Origin: Nymphaea colorata
Taxonomy: Eukaryota > Streptophyta > Magnoliopsida > Nymphaeales > Nymphaeaceae
Direction: 5' to 3'
DNA length: 64,000 nt
Assembly (NCBI RefSeq): GCF_008831285.2
Contig: NC_045138.2
Location: 4,989,205-5,053,204, forward strand
Shown piece after piece: positions 1 through 13,612 of this stretch. The notes under the pieces were generated by a model. The model saw only the letters and a list, made by a program, of their open reading frames with translations, was not told the DNA's origin and searched no databases. Numbering within the stretch: the stretch's first letter is position 1; each line of letters begins with the position of its first letter. The position numbers and the translations under genes are program-made.

Positions 1-1438
1 ATTACTAAAAACCAGCATTTTGGACATGAATCATATACAATCAAGGGATTCAAAAATTTGAAAGCCCCTAAGTGCTTCTGATGGTAGCAGCTTGGTGACA
101 ATTTAACAATGAAACTAAGCTACAAGCTCCTTTTCCTAAAACACATGAATAGAATAAGATAACAAAGAAGAGGGTCCGGTACACATTAATATAATAAGAT
201 AACAAAGAAGAGGGTCCGGTAAACACATAAACAAGACGAGTCTCTTATGCTTAAAAGTGAGTTCAAAAAGACTTCAGGGTGGTAGCTCAAAACTTTATAT
301 GCATCTCAAGCACAAATCAATGTTTAAATTCCATTGCAGAAAGCTTCCCAATTACAATTATGAAAATTGTGTACATGGTAACAGTATTAACAGAAGTAAA
401 CTTCAACCCCAGCTTAACCTTGCATCATTTTGAATATTATTGTGTTACATAAAGAACATCATCATCACCTAGAATATTAGAAAGTTTAACCATGCTGTGT
501 TTGATAAAGTACCGGTATTGCCTCCAGCAAATTGTTGCACAACCCTAATCATATGAGGCCATCTCATGACATATACTAGGGAAACTCCAAAACTCTCTTT
601 GTAAGAATGAATAAAAGTAACAGGAGAATGAAAAAAATGAGGATGCTATCATTTTCCAGCCAACATAGGTAAAGAACGTGAATCAGTTACAAAGGAACCT
701 ACTGATTGAAAGTGAAGTACTTAAAGCATGAAGAGAGGTTAAACGTTAGGAAGGCAAGAAGGGCGAAGATGAATAAGTGCCACCTGTAAACTATAACATA
801 TTAGAGCCAAATTCACATCACATCAAGATATCCCGGTCACTACTTGTTCAGATTCAAAGACCAAAGCATTTATACCGGGAGTCCATGAATGGCAACTTAC
901 AATAGCCAAATGTAACACAAATCAGGAAGCCAAAAATAGAAAGCTTGAGAAAGTTAAATACTGGAAACTGAAGACAGTATAGTCAGTTGGAGAAATGGAT
1001 AGCCAGAAGAACTCATCCTGAAGCTCCTTTGCACTAGAAATTATCCATTACATGCTGTATCTATCTTTAAATTTCACTCTTTCATAATATGTCTCACTAG
1101 ATTCTATTTTTCCAAAGGAACATTAGCCATTGGTACCATAACTCTAAGGTCAACTAGGATGAAAGATCAGCAGAAAAAGATGTTTTTGCAGAGAAAAATG
1201 AATTTTGTGCATCAAAACCATTAGTAACCAGCATGACATCTCATGTATCAACTGCCTAAACTTTTCATTTCAATATCTTAAAGGCATTAACATCAATAAA
1301 TGACAAGTATGTGACTATGGAAGTTATATTTGCAGAGGAGAAAAACGAACAGTTCCAAGAAAAATAAAATGAAACAACAGTGCATATCAAAGATATTTAA
1401 AAAGAAAAAAGGTTTGATAAATAAAACAGCACGCCTAC
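1..1438 (-). other. Part of the terminal intron of the NAD kinase gene
   Basis: No coding exon is visible here on either strand. The stretch follows the donor (complement of 1437-1438) of the last visible NADK2 exon. The final exon expected in this family (about 65-70 residues ending the beta-rich NAD kinase fold) was searched for by eye and not found, so it should lie left of base 1. A 29-base direct repeat lies at 153-181 and 193-221. Confidence 0.6.
153..221. repeat. Short direct repeat, two 29-bp copies
   Basis: Bases 153-181 and 193-221 are identical and are separated by an 11-base spacer. This looks like a small local duplication inside the NADK2 terminal intron, with no evident function. 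Confidence 0.85.
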
Positions 1439-4400
1439 TTTTAGCTCAAGCCTTGCAGAATCTGGAAGTATAACAGGCCTAAATGACAGGGAGTGTGGAC
1501 AGATAGGCGTAAACAGCATACATGGAACATTAGGATGCACCTGCATATCAAATAGGTACAAGTAATCAGAACATGACAACAAACACTAACAAACAGGACT
1601 TGGAAAAAAACTGGCTTTCATAGTATTTCAACCCCTCCTTCTGAATGTCATCAACTTGTCTGGAAAGGCAAAAATTGAATGCTTAGTGGACATTTTCCTA
1701 GGTAAAGTAGAATGTAGAACCAACCGGGAGGAAGGACAAGTTATCTAATCAGTCCCCTCTTCATGTTGGTGCACATCTCAGCACATGCACATGGTGCTTC
1801 TAACTTGCAGTTTCCTAAGCACAAAGACAGATTTCCAAAGTGTCCAGCATGTAAGCTAAGAAACACACCAAGAATCAACAGAAAAAACTATTCATTAAAA
1901 AAATCACTAAATCTTTGAAACAAGTGAGCCACACTAAGCCATGAAAAGTCAACATTTCTCGCCATGAGTGTCATGCTATGTCTCCATAAAAATTCACAAA
2001 GATAAGAAATGTTCCCCATCTTGTAGTGACTTCCAACCAGAGATTTAGAGTGGAGCCCCACAAATCCGACAATTCTTGCATATCTCAACTTAGGATCCTA
2101 TAACACACTGGATGGAAAGAGAATCATGTAAAGAGCTTCTCAGCAGTGACAGGCACCATTAACTACTATTTCAGTGCATTCTAATTGTCTATGCAAGAAA
2201 TTCATAATGTCAAGCATCTTTCTAGGTTTTTGCTTCTTTTTCACAAAATGCAATGAGTTTCACCTGGTTTTCAATGTACCAATTTAAGAAAATATAATTT
2301 TTCGATCACAGGAAAAAATTAAACTGAAGAACTAAAATAGGCAAAACAATATACACATTATGCACTTTTTTTATCCCTTCTTCACCAGTAAGCCAACTTA
2401 AATTCATGAGGAAAACCTAGGGATCAAAGCAAAGAAAGAAAATTTCAGTAGAATCCTAACCATAGAACCTCCTGCTGCAGTGGAGTAAGCAGTACTCCCA
2501 GTTGGTGTGGCTATGATGACTCCGTCACCTTGCACCTGGGAGGAAAAAAGAACCAAATATGAATTAGGTACCCAAGTAAAAGAAAAGAGGAGCAAGTAAA
2601 AACCTAGTTTTTGTAATTTTTTTGGCCAAGCAAAAAGGATAATCATGATTCATAACAACCGACAAAACTAGCTACATACCTTAGTTATAAGCCTGTCATG
2701 CTCATAACATTCAATTTTAGAAAGGTATGGATTAGAACCACGATCAACAACAACTTCATTCAGGACATCAAATATCTTCCCAGGCAGTGCTTTTCCATTT
2801 CGGAAAATCTCACATCTGAGCCGCATGCGAAGAGTAATATAAACTCCTTCCATGGTGTGGTTTCCATGTATGACTGCCCTCAGATCCCGCTTATAATCTT
2901 CAAACTGTGCACCCAAATAATTACATACTGAGAAAAAAAAATTCTATATAAAATGCACAGACCATAAAGGTTTGGAACCTTACAGTATGTGATGTAAGAA
3001 ATCCAAGAGACCCAAGATTAAACGAGACAACGGGAGGAACAGCATCCCTGAATAAATTGGATGCGTGCAATATAACGCCATCTCCCCCTAAACATGCAAC
3101 GAAATCAACTCTTTCATGAAGGTCACTGCATTAAAGGCAGGGGGTTAGCCAAGCAATGGATTCAACAAAAAAAGTCCTTTTTTTCTGGCAGGAATATCTC
3201 TTCACCTGGTATCTTGTATATAAAAAGTCTGAACAAATCCAAATCCAGGGATTCTTGCAAATACATCATGCAGATCAGGTTCCACAAGAACATTCATTTT
3301 CTCTTGATAATGCAGAAAAGTTGCCACCTATAAATTAAACATTATAGTGCTAAAATTAGTGGAAACTGGGACAATAAAGAACCAAATTATCACAGATGGC
3401 ATTCACAGCAAGCAGTTCAATGACCGTCTGGACAAACTAGACCATAGTCAGCCTGTGACACAAGTAATTCAGCAGAACAGTATTCATCAAATTAGTGGAA
3501 ACTGGGACAATAAAGAACCAAATTATCATGGACTGGCATTCATAGCATGCAGTTCAATGACAGTCAGGAAAAACTAGTCAGCCTGTGACACAAATAATTC
3601 AGCAGAACAGTATTCATCATAAGAATGATAAACATTTCCATTGTTGCAACTCATCAGAGACTGTGCTGCTTGGTCATGGATATGGGTGTCGACGTTGGAT
3701 AAGGGTATGAACTGCTGAATACATCAAGCTTTTGAAAATTAGGTACTTGACACCTATGTCACATGGCTGCGGCTAGCTCAAATGGTTCCAATGGCTAGCT
3801 CATTCATGCTCACCCTTGTGCATTTTTGTGTTGCTCAAGCTCTTTGAGAATAGTCTATCAAGTGCATTACTGGGATTTGCTTCTGCGAATTTGTGAACTT
3901 TTTTACTAGTACCTGTTTGGCTTCTTCCATGAGCTCGTCTCCTAACTTCTTCAACAATAAAACAGTCTTTGGAGATGATTTCCACATAAGCATCTGTTGC
4001 TGGGTACTAGGATGCGTAAAGGCTAGTGAAGATTCTGTCACTTTTTCCCTTGTGCAAGAGAATCCATCCGTTCGAACCAGGAACATCTCTGCCTTCTTCC
4101 TTGACTGAATCCTTACAACTCCAGTTGTTGAAGCACACATGTTCCCATTAACCTCCAAACCATCAATTTTTGATGGCAATGCCACGGATGAGTTTTCAGT
4201 TCGATCTTTCGATGCAACAGATGCTATGTCCTTTCTTGGATCATCTGTTACAATGCTGGTTGTTTGACCAGAATTGGCATGACCATTTCCCTCACTAAAA
4301 GCAGAGAAGCTATTAGGTGGAGCTTTCTCAATGCTGTTATAGACACCATCAAGACCAGAAGACAAATTTATATCTCCAACAGCACCATTTGAAGCCTCAG

Positions 4401-6709
4401 GATTAGCATGCTTTAACTGACTCTGACTTTTCCTACGTGCACGGCTAGTTCTTGCAGATGACCAGTCAACTCTGCTTTTTTGGAGATCAAGAAAACTTCT
4501 TGGAGATATTTTTTGGCTCTTAATAAAATTAGACATTTCTCTCTTTGAAAAAATATTGCAAGTTGGAACCTGAGTCTTAAATGGGTCAACTTCCCAATGA
4601 TATTTTTCATCACTTTCAACAGAAATAGTAGCACCAGCATCATTAGCAGGTTTGCCATTATAACCATTAACTGCCTCGCTTTCACCCTGATAATCAAGGA
4701 TGGAAGGTCCTTGTTCATGCAAACTTTCTGTGGGGACAAGAATGGTGTCTGCATGCTTTTCCACTGAACCATTTTCTGATTCCATTGTGTTTCCAAGGCC
4801 TTCTTTGGAGAAAACATTTCTACTGTGTCCATTTGACGTCTCAGTTGTGTCAGCATACGTGGATGAAGAAGTAGTCAGACTATGAAAAGATGATGTTGAG
4901 CGGGTGGTATACTGCCTCCACCTTGAGACCATAGCAGCAGTTCTCCAAACTCCTTCTTGACTGTGGACATAGAGTGGCCTACTACTGGAATCTGATACTA
5001 AAGATGCAAACTCCTCAACCTGATCCATTGATGGTGCTTTTCCAACTTCAACAGGAAATTTCACCAGCCTGATTTTTCCACACGAAACAGCAAGCTGGAG
5101 AGAATCTTGATAATCATCGTCAAGCACATTTTCTGCCCTAAGGTCTACAATTGTCTTGAATCCCTTGTCTATTAGCCACTTTAGACCTTCGTCTGTTACC
5201 TGACCACCTTTCCAAAAAGATACTTCAGACTCTTCAATGTCAATATCATCCTTCCTGGTAGACAAGTGAACAGGGGTCCAATTTGCAAATAATGCTTGAG
5301 AAGGGGAATCATCGGCCCTAGGAAATCCTGCATCGTAGCAGACATTCTTCAACCTCTGTAATCTTCTCCATATATAGCTTCTCTGGTTTTCAAAAGCTGA
5401 AAAATAGAGCTCAAGAGCTCCCTGCAAATTTTTGGTGCACCTTTTCATTTCACCTCTGAACATTGCAAGAGGTGGAACTTTACCATCCAAGACATTCACA
5501 TCTGAAGCTTGAAATGAGACCATAGCAGCAGATCTTCCTGCAAGAACATCTTCTCTCGCCCTGTTAAGTAGGGCTGCAATGCATCCTAAAGCAACTGCGA
5601 CATTCTCTTCCAGCAATGGTAATTCGCTAGATGCAGTCTTATAAGAAACTGCACATTCCCCTGTTTCTGGGTTGCATAGGATTTCCATTATAGCGCTATG
5701 AAGCTGCTCTGCTGCTCTGAATATTCGACAGAATGCCTCGACTTCAGCAAGATCCCCAGGAAGAGGGCCAACCCACAACAGTTGGGAAAAGTCTGTAGGG
5801 TAAAAGTTCTGAATGGCATGCAAAAAAGAAGTTTAAATTCATCATGTCAGTCACAAGAAACTCCGTGCGTCTGGATTGCCATTCTCATAAACATAAAATC
5901 CAAACAAAGACTTTTTTGTCACTCAACTAGGATAAGTGCAAAATTTTAAACAAGAAAAGAAACAGAACTGACAACTTCCGAACAAATAACATGTTGAAGA
6001 AAACCAAAAAAATAAGGCGACTTATTGATAGAAAACAGTGTCCAACAATTCGAGATCGTAAGCGACAACTTTCTTTCGAGGCACGAATTGGAACAGCAAG
6101 AGATGAAGTTACGAAAATGCATCAAAAGGTTAAACCTTCCCAAGATTGAAGGAAGAAACTTCTTTGCCGCCAAAATAACACTATAATGACATTTTTGCTT
6201 AACATAGACGGCGACCATTGACTAATATCAAAGCCAAATGAACAAAACTACGGATTCTGTCCTGCATCAACACTAAGGGACGGCTTAATTTCTTGAAGAA
6301 CATCTAACAATATTTCCCATTATCACGAGCTTTAAACTCAGAATGACAAAAAACAAGAACTTAGTAACTAAGACAAATATCGAAACCCATCTTCACAAAA
6401 AACAGAAAAAGAGCAGGAAGCAAGAAAATTATACGAAGTATTGAAACAATTTTAACAAAATGTACCAGAAATGAGCAAAACTTTCACCTGAGAGTCCAAC
6501 TCCACAAGAGAAGCAATGGAACTGGACGCTCCCGATTCAGCAGTTGATTTCAGCCGATACCCACCTTTCCTCCACCGAACAACCGTCGGATTATGCAGTT
6601 TCCCGAGAGGCGGCAACTTGAAGGAGCCATAGTTCAACTCAACGGCGACCCGCCGGCCCCTGAGGCTAAGAAAGCAGTAGAAAGAAGGGGAACAGCTGCA
6701 TGCAAGCAT
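1439..6709 (-). CDS. NADK2: Chloroplast NAD kinase, NADK2 type (3' end outside window)
   Basis: The product phosphorylates NAD to NADP, in the plastid stroma for this plant family. Exons read on the minus strand are 6709-6488, 5808-3913, 3327-3206, 3125-2984, 2904-2680, 2535-2461 and 1540-1439. All junctions are GT-AG and in phase, giving 928 visible residues; about 65-70 more are expected, close to the Arabidopsis length of roughly 985. The start is the ATG at 6709, because the open frame further upstream begins only with TTG. The N-terminus is Ser/Arg-rich like a transit peptide. A long plant-specific N-terminal region contains a phosphatase-like motif [10 protein letters not shown] (about residues 355-364) in which Ser replaces the catalytic Cys. 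The kinase core follows: GGDG at 760-763, the NPYLSKIE region, then GSTAY at 882-886. A weakly conserved Ser-rich linker lies around residues 380-600. No frameshift was seen. Confidence 0.95.
3353..3621. repeat. Tandem duplication in NADK2 intron 2, unit about 136 bp
   Basis: The segment from about 3353 to 3488 is repeated from 3489 to about 3621, with small deletions and substitutions in the second copy. Both copies lie in the intron between the big exon (3913-5808) and the exon at 3206-3327, upstream of its acceptor region. It accounts for short open frames there on the plus strand, which are not genes. Confidence 0.85.
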
Positions 6710-7479
6710 CGCCAAGAATAGAAGAGCCAAACTAACCAGCAACAAATTCGTTCAGCCCCGCGAGAAAATCTAATAGCCTATATCGACTCGTCCATCGGAT
6801 CTTTTTCCGCTCCTGATCTTCTTCTAAAAATTCTTCGTTTCTCTCCCTCTTGTTCTTTTCTTTCGTTGTCTCCCTATCCGGCTTGTAAGGATAAAAGATT
6901 TTTCCCTCTAACTTGAAAGGTCCCCTACTTCACTAATATCACGAAATCGCCACGTCCCGGTCAAAGGACCAAGATCATGGCGCATTCTCACATGAACCCA
7001 CGTCTGGTTCGGGCCACCGTTGACTTTTTTTTCCCTTGTTTAATACTTAAAGTTCATTTTGCGACCCCAAATGGTCCGGTCAAACTCGAGCTTGATTCTA
7101 GTGAGCTTTAGCACTGACTGACAACAGATCGGCCATAGTTCTTTAAAAAAGGTGCAGGTAATGGTGGACCAAGTTGCAGAGCTCAGTCAACATCGAGCAA
7201 GATTCATTCAGGGGAAGGAAGCCAATTGATTTGAATGCTTTCAAGTGAATTCTGTGTTGGTTCATAAAGAGAAAGCAGTAAAGGTACCCAGCCAACCTCA
7301 CAAACATGGGCTGACCTTATTAGTTAGGTAGATCTGATCGTCCAGTCAAACTTTGAATGTTAGAACTCAAGACAAGAACCAGCATTCATCTTCATTAACT
7401 GTTGTTTTGGGGGCAGATATATAGAGAGAGAACTGCTTCTTCTTTTTTATTGGCTATTTTTTTTAGGCATAGCACAGTC
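6710..7479 (-). promoter_or_regulatory. 5' leader and promoter region of NADK2
   Basis: This is the upstream side of NADK2. On the minus strand the 150 bases before the ATG are rich in A/G runs typical of a plant leader. I could not identify a decisive TATA box or transcription start. No other gene is seen. Confidence 0.4.
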
Positions 7480-9120
7480 GAGCTCAACTCAACTTAGAAA
7501 ACTCGAACTCGACTCATTTAACTTGTTTAACTCGTTTATATTAGGCATGTCTTGTTTTTTTTAACTCAGTTAACCCAAGCAACTCATTGAACTTGATTAA
7601 TTTGTTTAGTTGCCACTCTTTTAATTATTTTCCCATTATAATTCAATATTTATCATGCCATCAAGCCGAGTAGAATTCTTATAATTTGAACTGGACTCCT
7701 TTAACATTTTGAGTTTATATTTGAGCTTTAGTTCAACTTGTTTATAAACCAGTCGAGTTCGAGTCTAGCTCTTTTTAATGGCGGATTGTTTACCTCGCAC
7801 TTATCTAATTTTTAAAATAAGTAAATCTTTTTTTTTTCAAAGCGATGTTGTGATCCCCACAGGGCCAGTGGTGGTACCTTGTAAATCTTACAAAATATTT
7901 GGATAGTTTAATGAACAATCATTGAATATTATTATCGAATGAAAGAAAAATAAACTTATTGATATAAAACAAGCTTTATTGATGACGTGAAATAAGAATT
8001 GAGAAAATTTAAACAAAAATTGTGTTCTAGGAATTTTCTCGTTCCAAATTCACGTGCTTGTGGACAGCATTTTTCTTAAGGGTTCGGTGGGTCATGCAAG
8101 AATTGCTGCCGTTGCTTGTGCCCAACGGATATAATCCTGTCCTTGTTTTTCTTTGTTTTTTTTGGGAGATGTAGATAATATCCCCGGAGTTCCATCCAAA
8201 CATGGGATACCAATGAGATGTGATGTCAAGTTCCCACCTGCGCATTTCCAAAATCAGATAAGAAACCCCATGGTGGAACCGGTTCCAAAGCATGATCCAG
8301 ATTGCTTTATGTTATTTCCTGATTGACTTAATTGGCATCTAAAATCATGACTAATATAGTTGAACCCTTATCTGTGAAACCCTAATCTGTATGAATGTAC
8401 GTCGAGCCGAGCTTGAGCTTGGTCAGTTCCAGCCTAGCTCGAGTCACGTATAGGGGTAAACAACCAGTCAATCTACTCAAGACTCATTAAAGGTCGGCTA
8501 GTGAATGAGTTTGAGCAGAGTTATTTACTTAATGAGTCGAACTCGAGCTCATGAGTCGACTCGTTCAAATAATTGAGTTGAGTTCGAGTTCATTGAACTC
8601 GAACTGTTAAAGCTCATTCAATTTTGTCGAGCCTTAATCGAGTTGAGCTCAATTTATGGCAAAGTAATAGTTCATATATTCAAACAAGTTTGTCGAGCCT
8701 TAATCGAGTAGAGTTCGAACTCAACACGTAACTACTGAATTGAGCTCGAGCTGGCTGAACTCAGGCTCAACTTGGCTCGTGTTCACCCCTAATAACATAT
8801 TGTTTGGCACGAGCTCCAATCGAGCTTTATGAGGTGAGCTCAAGCTCAACTCGGTAAACTGTGTCTAACCTCGAGCTCCACTCATTTACACTCGTGTCAC
8901 TTGATTCATATATTCTTTTTTCTGTAAATAAAAATAAAAACCACAAAAATGGTAGTAAACTTCATCAATAATTATCAACATGCCTCTAAAGATTAATAAA
9001 CAAGGAAGATACAAATTGAGTCGAGTTTAAACAAGTTGAGCCCGTGTAGATCGTACTCGGCCTGTTTATAACTTGAATTGTAACCCAAGCTTGAGCTAGA
9101 CTCCTTTATTAAACTAGTCG
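7480..9120. repeat. Nested, degenerate repeats of the TCGAGCTCGAG-rich hAT-like family
   Basis: The stretch is full of alternating GAGCTCGAGCTC and ACTCGTTTAACTCG words. The best-defined copy runs from 8451 (TAGGGGTAAACA) to 8791 (TGTTCACCCCTA), so its ends are inverted repeats. The same word-rich sequence continues on both sides (8397-8450 and 8792-8900), which suggests that this copy jumped into an older one. Fragments also occur at 7480-7760 and 9010-9120. No target duplication is clear here; the clean member at 17207-17672 has one. No gene is visible. Confidence 0.7.
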
Positions 9121-9729
9121 TTTCTAGTATGATCAATTTATACATCCAACACAAGTGACCAAAATACGTGAAAATGGTGGTAAAACCTTGGCCACCACAA
9201 GAAGTGATGCCCACTAAAATCAAATTCTAATGGCAGTTGGAGAGTTTTTTTTTAAGTTGATATGAAAAAAAAAACTAGGTTTTGATATAATAGAGCAAGT
9301 CCTTTTATATTATTCATATTTTTAATTATATTTTATAAGTCTTAGATTCCCTAAAAATCATTGAGATGAAAAAATGTCATGATATAGTGTTTGATAGGCG
9401 CACGGCCTCCGTAGAGGATAGATCTGGCATAGCGTGAATTTGAAATCCGAGGCTATGTGCTCTTTCTTCACTAATATTTAACATAACTGGCTCTATAAGG
9501 TCAAAATAGCTACAAAGACTTGTACATGAAGTAAAAGCTATCTCACCAGTCAAACATTAATTTATCAAAAAGTGGCTTTACAAAGTGTGGATGAAACTTA
9601 TCCATACAAGCAAAGCAACAAATGTAGGTCATTATCTTGTGGATGACTGGATAATAAATAACGATACAATTTGTCACATCGCAGGTGATGTTAGTTTTAT
9701 GGTCAAGATATGCCCATAGACAAGTGGAG

Positions 9730-9911
9730 AGAGGCGGAGCCAGAAATTTTTTATGAAACGGGTCGAACTAAAGTTTCTAAAATTTACACAGGCCGAAATA
9801 TCAATTTTCAAAATTTTTATATATGACAAGTAAAATTTTACATATAATTTTTTAAAATTTTTTTTTGAGCTGGGACTAGGGGCCATGCGGTGCCCCTGGC
9901 TCCGCCCCTAG
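9730..9911. mobile_element. MITE of the GGGGCGGAGCC family
   Basis: The ends are inverted (GAGGCGGAGCCAG at the left, CTGGCTCCGCCCC at the right) around an AT-rich core of about 150 bases. The flanks share AGTGGAG (9723-9729 and 9912-9918), consistent with a 7-9 base target duplication. Relatives lie at 26813, 48820, 49698, 51219 and 54645. It has no coding capacity. Confidence 0.75.
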
Positions 9912-10449
9912 AGTGGAGTGTGTCAAATGGTTGTTCAAATGTTTTGAATGGATAGAAAAGACAGACAAAACATGCTAGTACTTTGGAAAGATGAAAAGGC
10001 TTCAATGGTAAAAATATTTCATAAATATATTGTTTAGGTAAGACCACTAATCTGTTCTGTTTGCTACTAGATGAAGTTGTCTCGATAAGCCCCTAGACAT
10101 CACATTTCAGTTGAACCGGGGCGAATATATGTGGGGTTTCCCTTGGGTGTATACCCCCACAAAGGGTCTGACACTCTGACTTCCAGCGTTGTGCTGTGCG
10201 GCTCCCATGAAGGGGAAGGTCGGCCTACCACGGAAACTTTAATTTAATGGTTAAACTTAGGTGTACCTTAGTCCAGTTATATGGGACAATCCCAAGAGAC
10301 CCGAATACACCGTTTCAAGGAGAGTTAAGATGAGAACTTTTTCTAATCTTACATCGTACTTTTCTTAAAAAGTAAAATGAGAATTTAAGCGGATTTTAAG
10401 CCTTCCAATACACAAAACTTTATTAAGATATGGAACTTTAGTTCAAAAT
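9912..10449. other. Intergenic stretch without recognisable gene
   Basis: The DNA is AT-rich apart from a more GC-rich patch around 10110-10230. No open frame shows a recognisable domain, and no repeat boundary was found. Confidence 0.5.
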
Positions 10450-10537
10450 TAATGGAAAGTTCAGCAACAAACAATAAACCTGGGCATCTGCCCAGCCCCA
10501 TAAGGAGTCAAGCTCGGGCTGGCCTGACACTCGAAAC

Positions 10538-10884
10538 TGATAAATTCTACGGTTGCCATTACAAAGGAAAGGATACAGTCGGATACAACGGAACGGATAT
10601 ACTAGATATTGTTTCCAAAAATCAAGAGCCATAAAAAACTAACGAATCTTCTCTAGATAAGGAAAAAATCATTTCCCTATCCACTCCTATAATCCAGCCC
10701 AAATCTTTCGTGTGAATTTAGATCCTAAAATCAAGGATAAAGTGACTATAAATATATATACTCTCTAGTGGCAATACAGAATATAGAAGAGAGAGTCTTT
10801 TGTGTGGATGTAGACTGATTTTAGCTGAACCACGTTACATTTGTGTGTTCTTCTCTTAAGTTGGTGTGTGCACTTCTTTTAACT
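10538..10884 (+). repeat. 5' LTR of copia element 1
   Basis: It starts TGATAAATTCTACGG and matches 13613-13969 along its length, with many substitutions and small indels, so the insertion is old. The right end is placed where the similarity to the 3' copy stops. Confidence 0.75.
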
Positions 10885-13612
10885 TGGTATTCACCACAAC
10901 GGCATCAAAGTATTGCTGAACAGGGAGAATACTGACTCTTAATGGTGAGAAAATTAGTTGAAGTTGTCAACTCCTACCACCTTAGCTGTCGAGCAAGGGT
11001 TCAATAGAATTGTTTGCATTTGAGGATCAACTCTCTACAATCTCAGAATCTTTGGAGCAGCCGGCGAAGAGCGACCGATTTTAGAAGTTCCGCCCGTTTG
11101 CAGAAGAACACCTGCGATCACCGCCTCCTCTTTTCTAACAAGATCCTTCAGCATTGTTTCCACCGAAGGCCTTGCAACGTGAAATTGGACGTCCAACATC
11201 TTCCAGGAGTCTCGCTTCCAATGGTCCAGTGCTCGACCGGAATCGACATCGGTGCCAGCCAGAATCGTTAGTTTTCTAGCCGCTCATTCTGTTGCATCCC
11301 TTGTTCCTCATTCTTCATTCCTGTTGTTCCTACCTCCCATCATCTATCTCCCCAGTCTTTTCTTGCTCAGAACCGGCCGCCATTCTGCTACATTCCCTGT
11401 TCCTAAAGATTTTGAGAGGAGTTCTTGTGCTCGGGGCTATAGCTCTGCCATGGGAGAAGATTCAGTATAAAATGGCTGCATCATCTTCTTCTAGTGTCCC
11501 CCGAACTGCTCCTACTGCACCTAGTACACAATGGAATGCTTTCTCAAGTTTGATTTCAGTTAAGCTTGATCGATCAAATTATCTTCTTTAGCATTCTCAA
11601 ATTAAAAGTGTTTTGAAAAGTTAAAATCTGATCAAGTATGTTAATGGAAAATGTTCGGATCCACCTGAATTTTGATGAAACACACACACAAAAAAATCCT
11701 GCTTATGATTCATGGTATCATGAAGACCCTTGCATTAAGTTGGATCAAAGTCACTGTGACTTAGCCATTCATGTCACAACTGGTTCGTGTTGGCATGGCT
11801 AGAGATGCTTGGTGCATCATTGAAAAACAATATGCCTCACAAAATAATCTTCGTATTATTCAACTGAAAAGAGAACTACAAAACATCAAGAAAGGAGGAA
11901 CGTCTATGATTGATTACCTTCAACATATTAGTTTTTTACATGATTCTCTTAGCACCGTCCAACATTTTGTCTTAGATACAAATCTTGTTCTCTATACTTT
12001 AAATGGACTGAGTTTTGAATATGAATCTTTCATCACCACAGTTATTGCATTTAAAGATTTGTGTTCATGATCTGAACTATATGATATGTTAATTACTCAA
12101 GAGCAGCGACTTGGAATGCTTTCTTCACCCCAACTGGCTCAGGTTGAAGCTACAGCCACTGCCTTTATTACTGAACAGGGGCATGGGCATGCCTTTATTG
12201 CCAGTCAAAGGCGTGGGCGTGGTAACTATAATAGTGGTAGGGGTAGAGGCCGTAATGGAAGAAGAGGAAACTATGGTCAAAATAATAATAATATTAGCAA
12301 GTTTAGCCAATGAGTAACTTGTCATTATTGTGGCAAAAGGAATCACATAGTTCAACGATGCTATGATATTCCAACAGCGTTTATGGCCATGGAACTCAAC
12401 ATGGGAAAATCTAACAATGCATCTAGTAGCCGAAAAACTGTCAACAGACTTAACTTGGTATCTAGACAAAGGTGCCTCCCACCATGTGACAGACTCATAT
12501 CAAGATATGGAAGATAGAGTTCTCTAACATGGATCTAAATTTTATTATAGTTAGCAATGGTAGTAAGATGTTAATTAAAAATATAGGGAATGTGTCCCTA
12601 CCTATCAAAATGTCATCTTTTGTTTTAAAAAATGTGTTGCGTGCCCCTAAGTCACACAAGAATTTTATGTCAGTAACAATGTTTACCAAAGACAATCAAT
12701 GCTCTATTGAATTTTCTTTTAATGGTTTTATTGTTAAGAATATGTAGACGGGCAAGATCCTTCACACATGGCCGATTGAGAAATGAGGACTCTAAAGATG
12801 GATGAGAGAGAGAAAGGAATATGCAAGTAATCCTATCAGTATTGAAGATGATGGTCAATTAAAGACTACTAATACTTCTTTAGTTTCACAAAATTATTGC
12901 TCAGATCTTCAGATATGGCTTTTACGTCTAGGATATGCTCATTTTCAGTTATTGAACTCATTGAAAGTTGCTAATTTAATTTTTGTTGATGACAAACATA
13001 AATTGGATTTGTGTTCTTCATGTGTGCTTGGAAAATGCATAAGATTCATTTTCCTAAGTTTGAGTTTCATACGACCAAACCTCTTCAAGTGTTAAATGCT
13101 GATCTTTGGGGGTCAGCACCATGTGCTTCGCAAGAAGGGTACATGTATTATTTCTTAATAGTTGATGACTACTCTTGCTTCTCATGGATTTTCCCCTTGT
13201 CAAATAAAAGTGATATGTTTCCATGTTTTAAAATTTTCTTAAGCATAGTAGAATGTCAACTTGAGACAAAAATGAAAATTTTTCATTCACATGGAGAAGG
13301 GGAGTTCATGGGCAAAGAATTTAACACATTTCTTGAACATCAAGGTAATAACATCTGGCACATCTCAACAGAATGGAATCGTAGAAAAAAAACATAGGCA
13401 TCTTGTGGAAATGGGTCTTACCATGCTTATTCATGTCAGTATGCCACAAAAATTCTAGTTTGATGCTTTTAGAACAGTTGTTCATCATATTAACAGGTTG
13501 CCTATTGCAAACTTACATATGACGCCGTATGAAAAGCTCTTACTGAGCCACGATTCATGAGCTTAAGGAACAAGCTCAATCTTGTTGACATCAAGATTAG
13601 CTTGAAGGGGGA

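Noticed and set aside
4413-4856. 147-residue open frame on the minus strand
   Set aside because: It is a shifted frame within the large NADK2 exon, whose true frame matches the family.
6710-6745. Upstream extension of the NADK2 frame as the protein start
   Set aside because: It begins with TTG, and the first ATG in frame is at 6709; the added residues are hydrophobic and unlike a plastid transit peptide.
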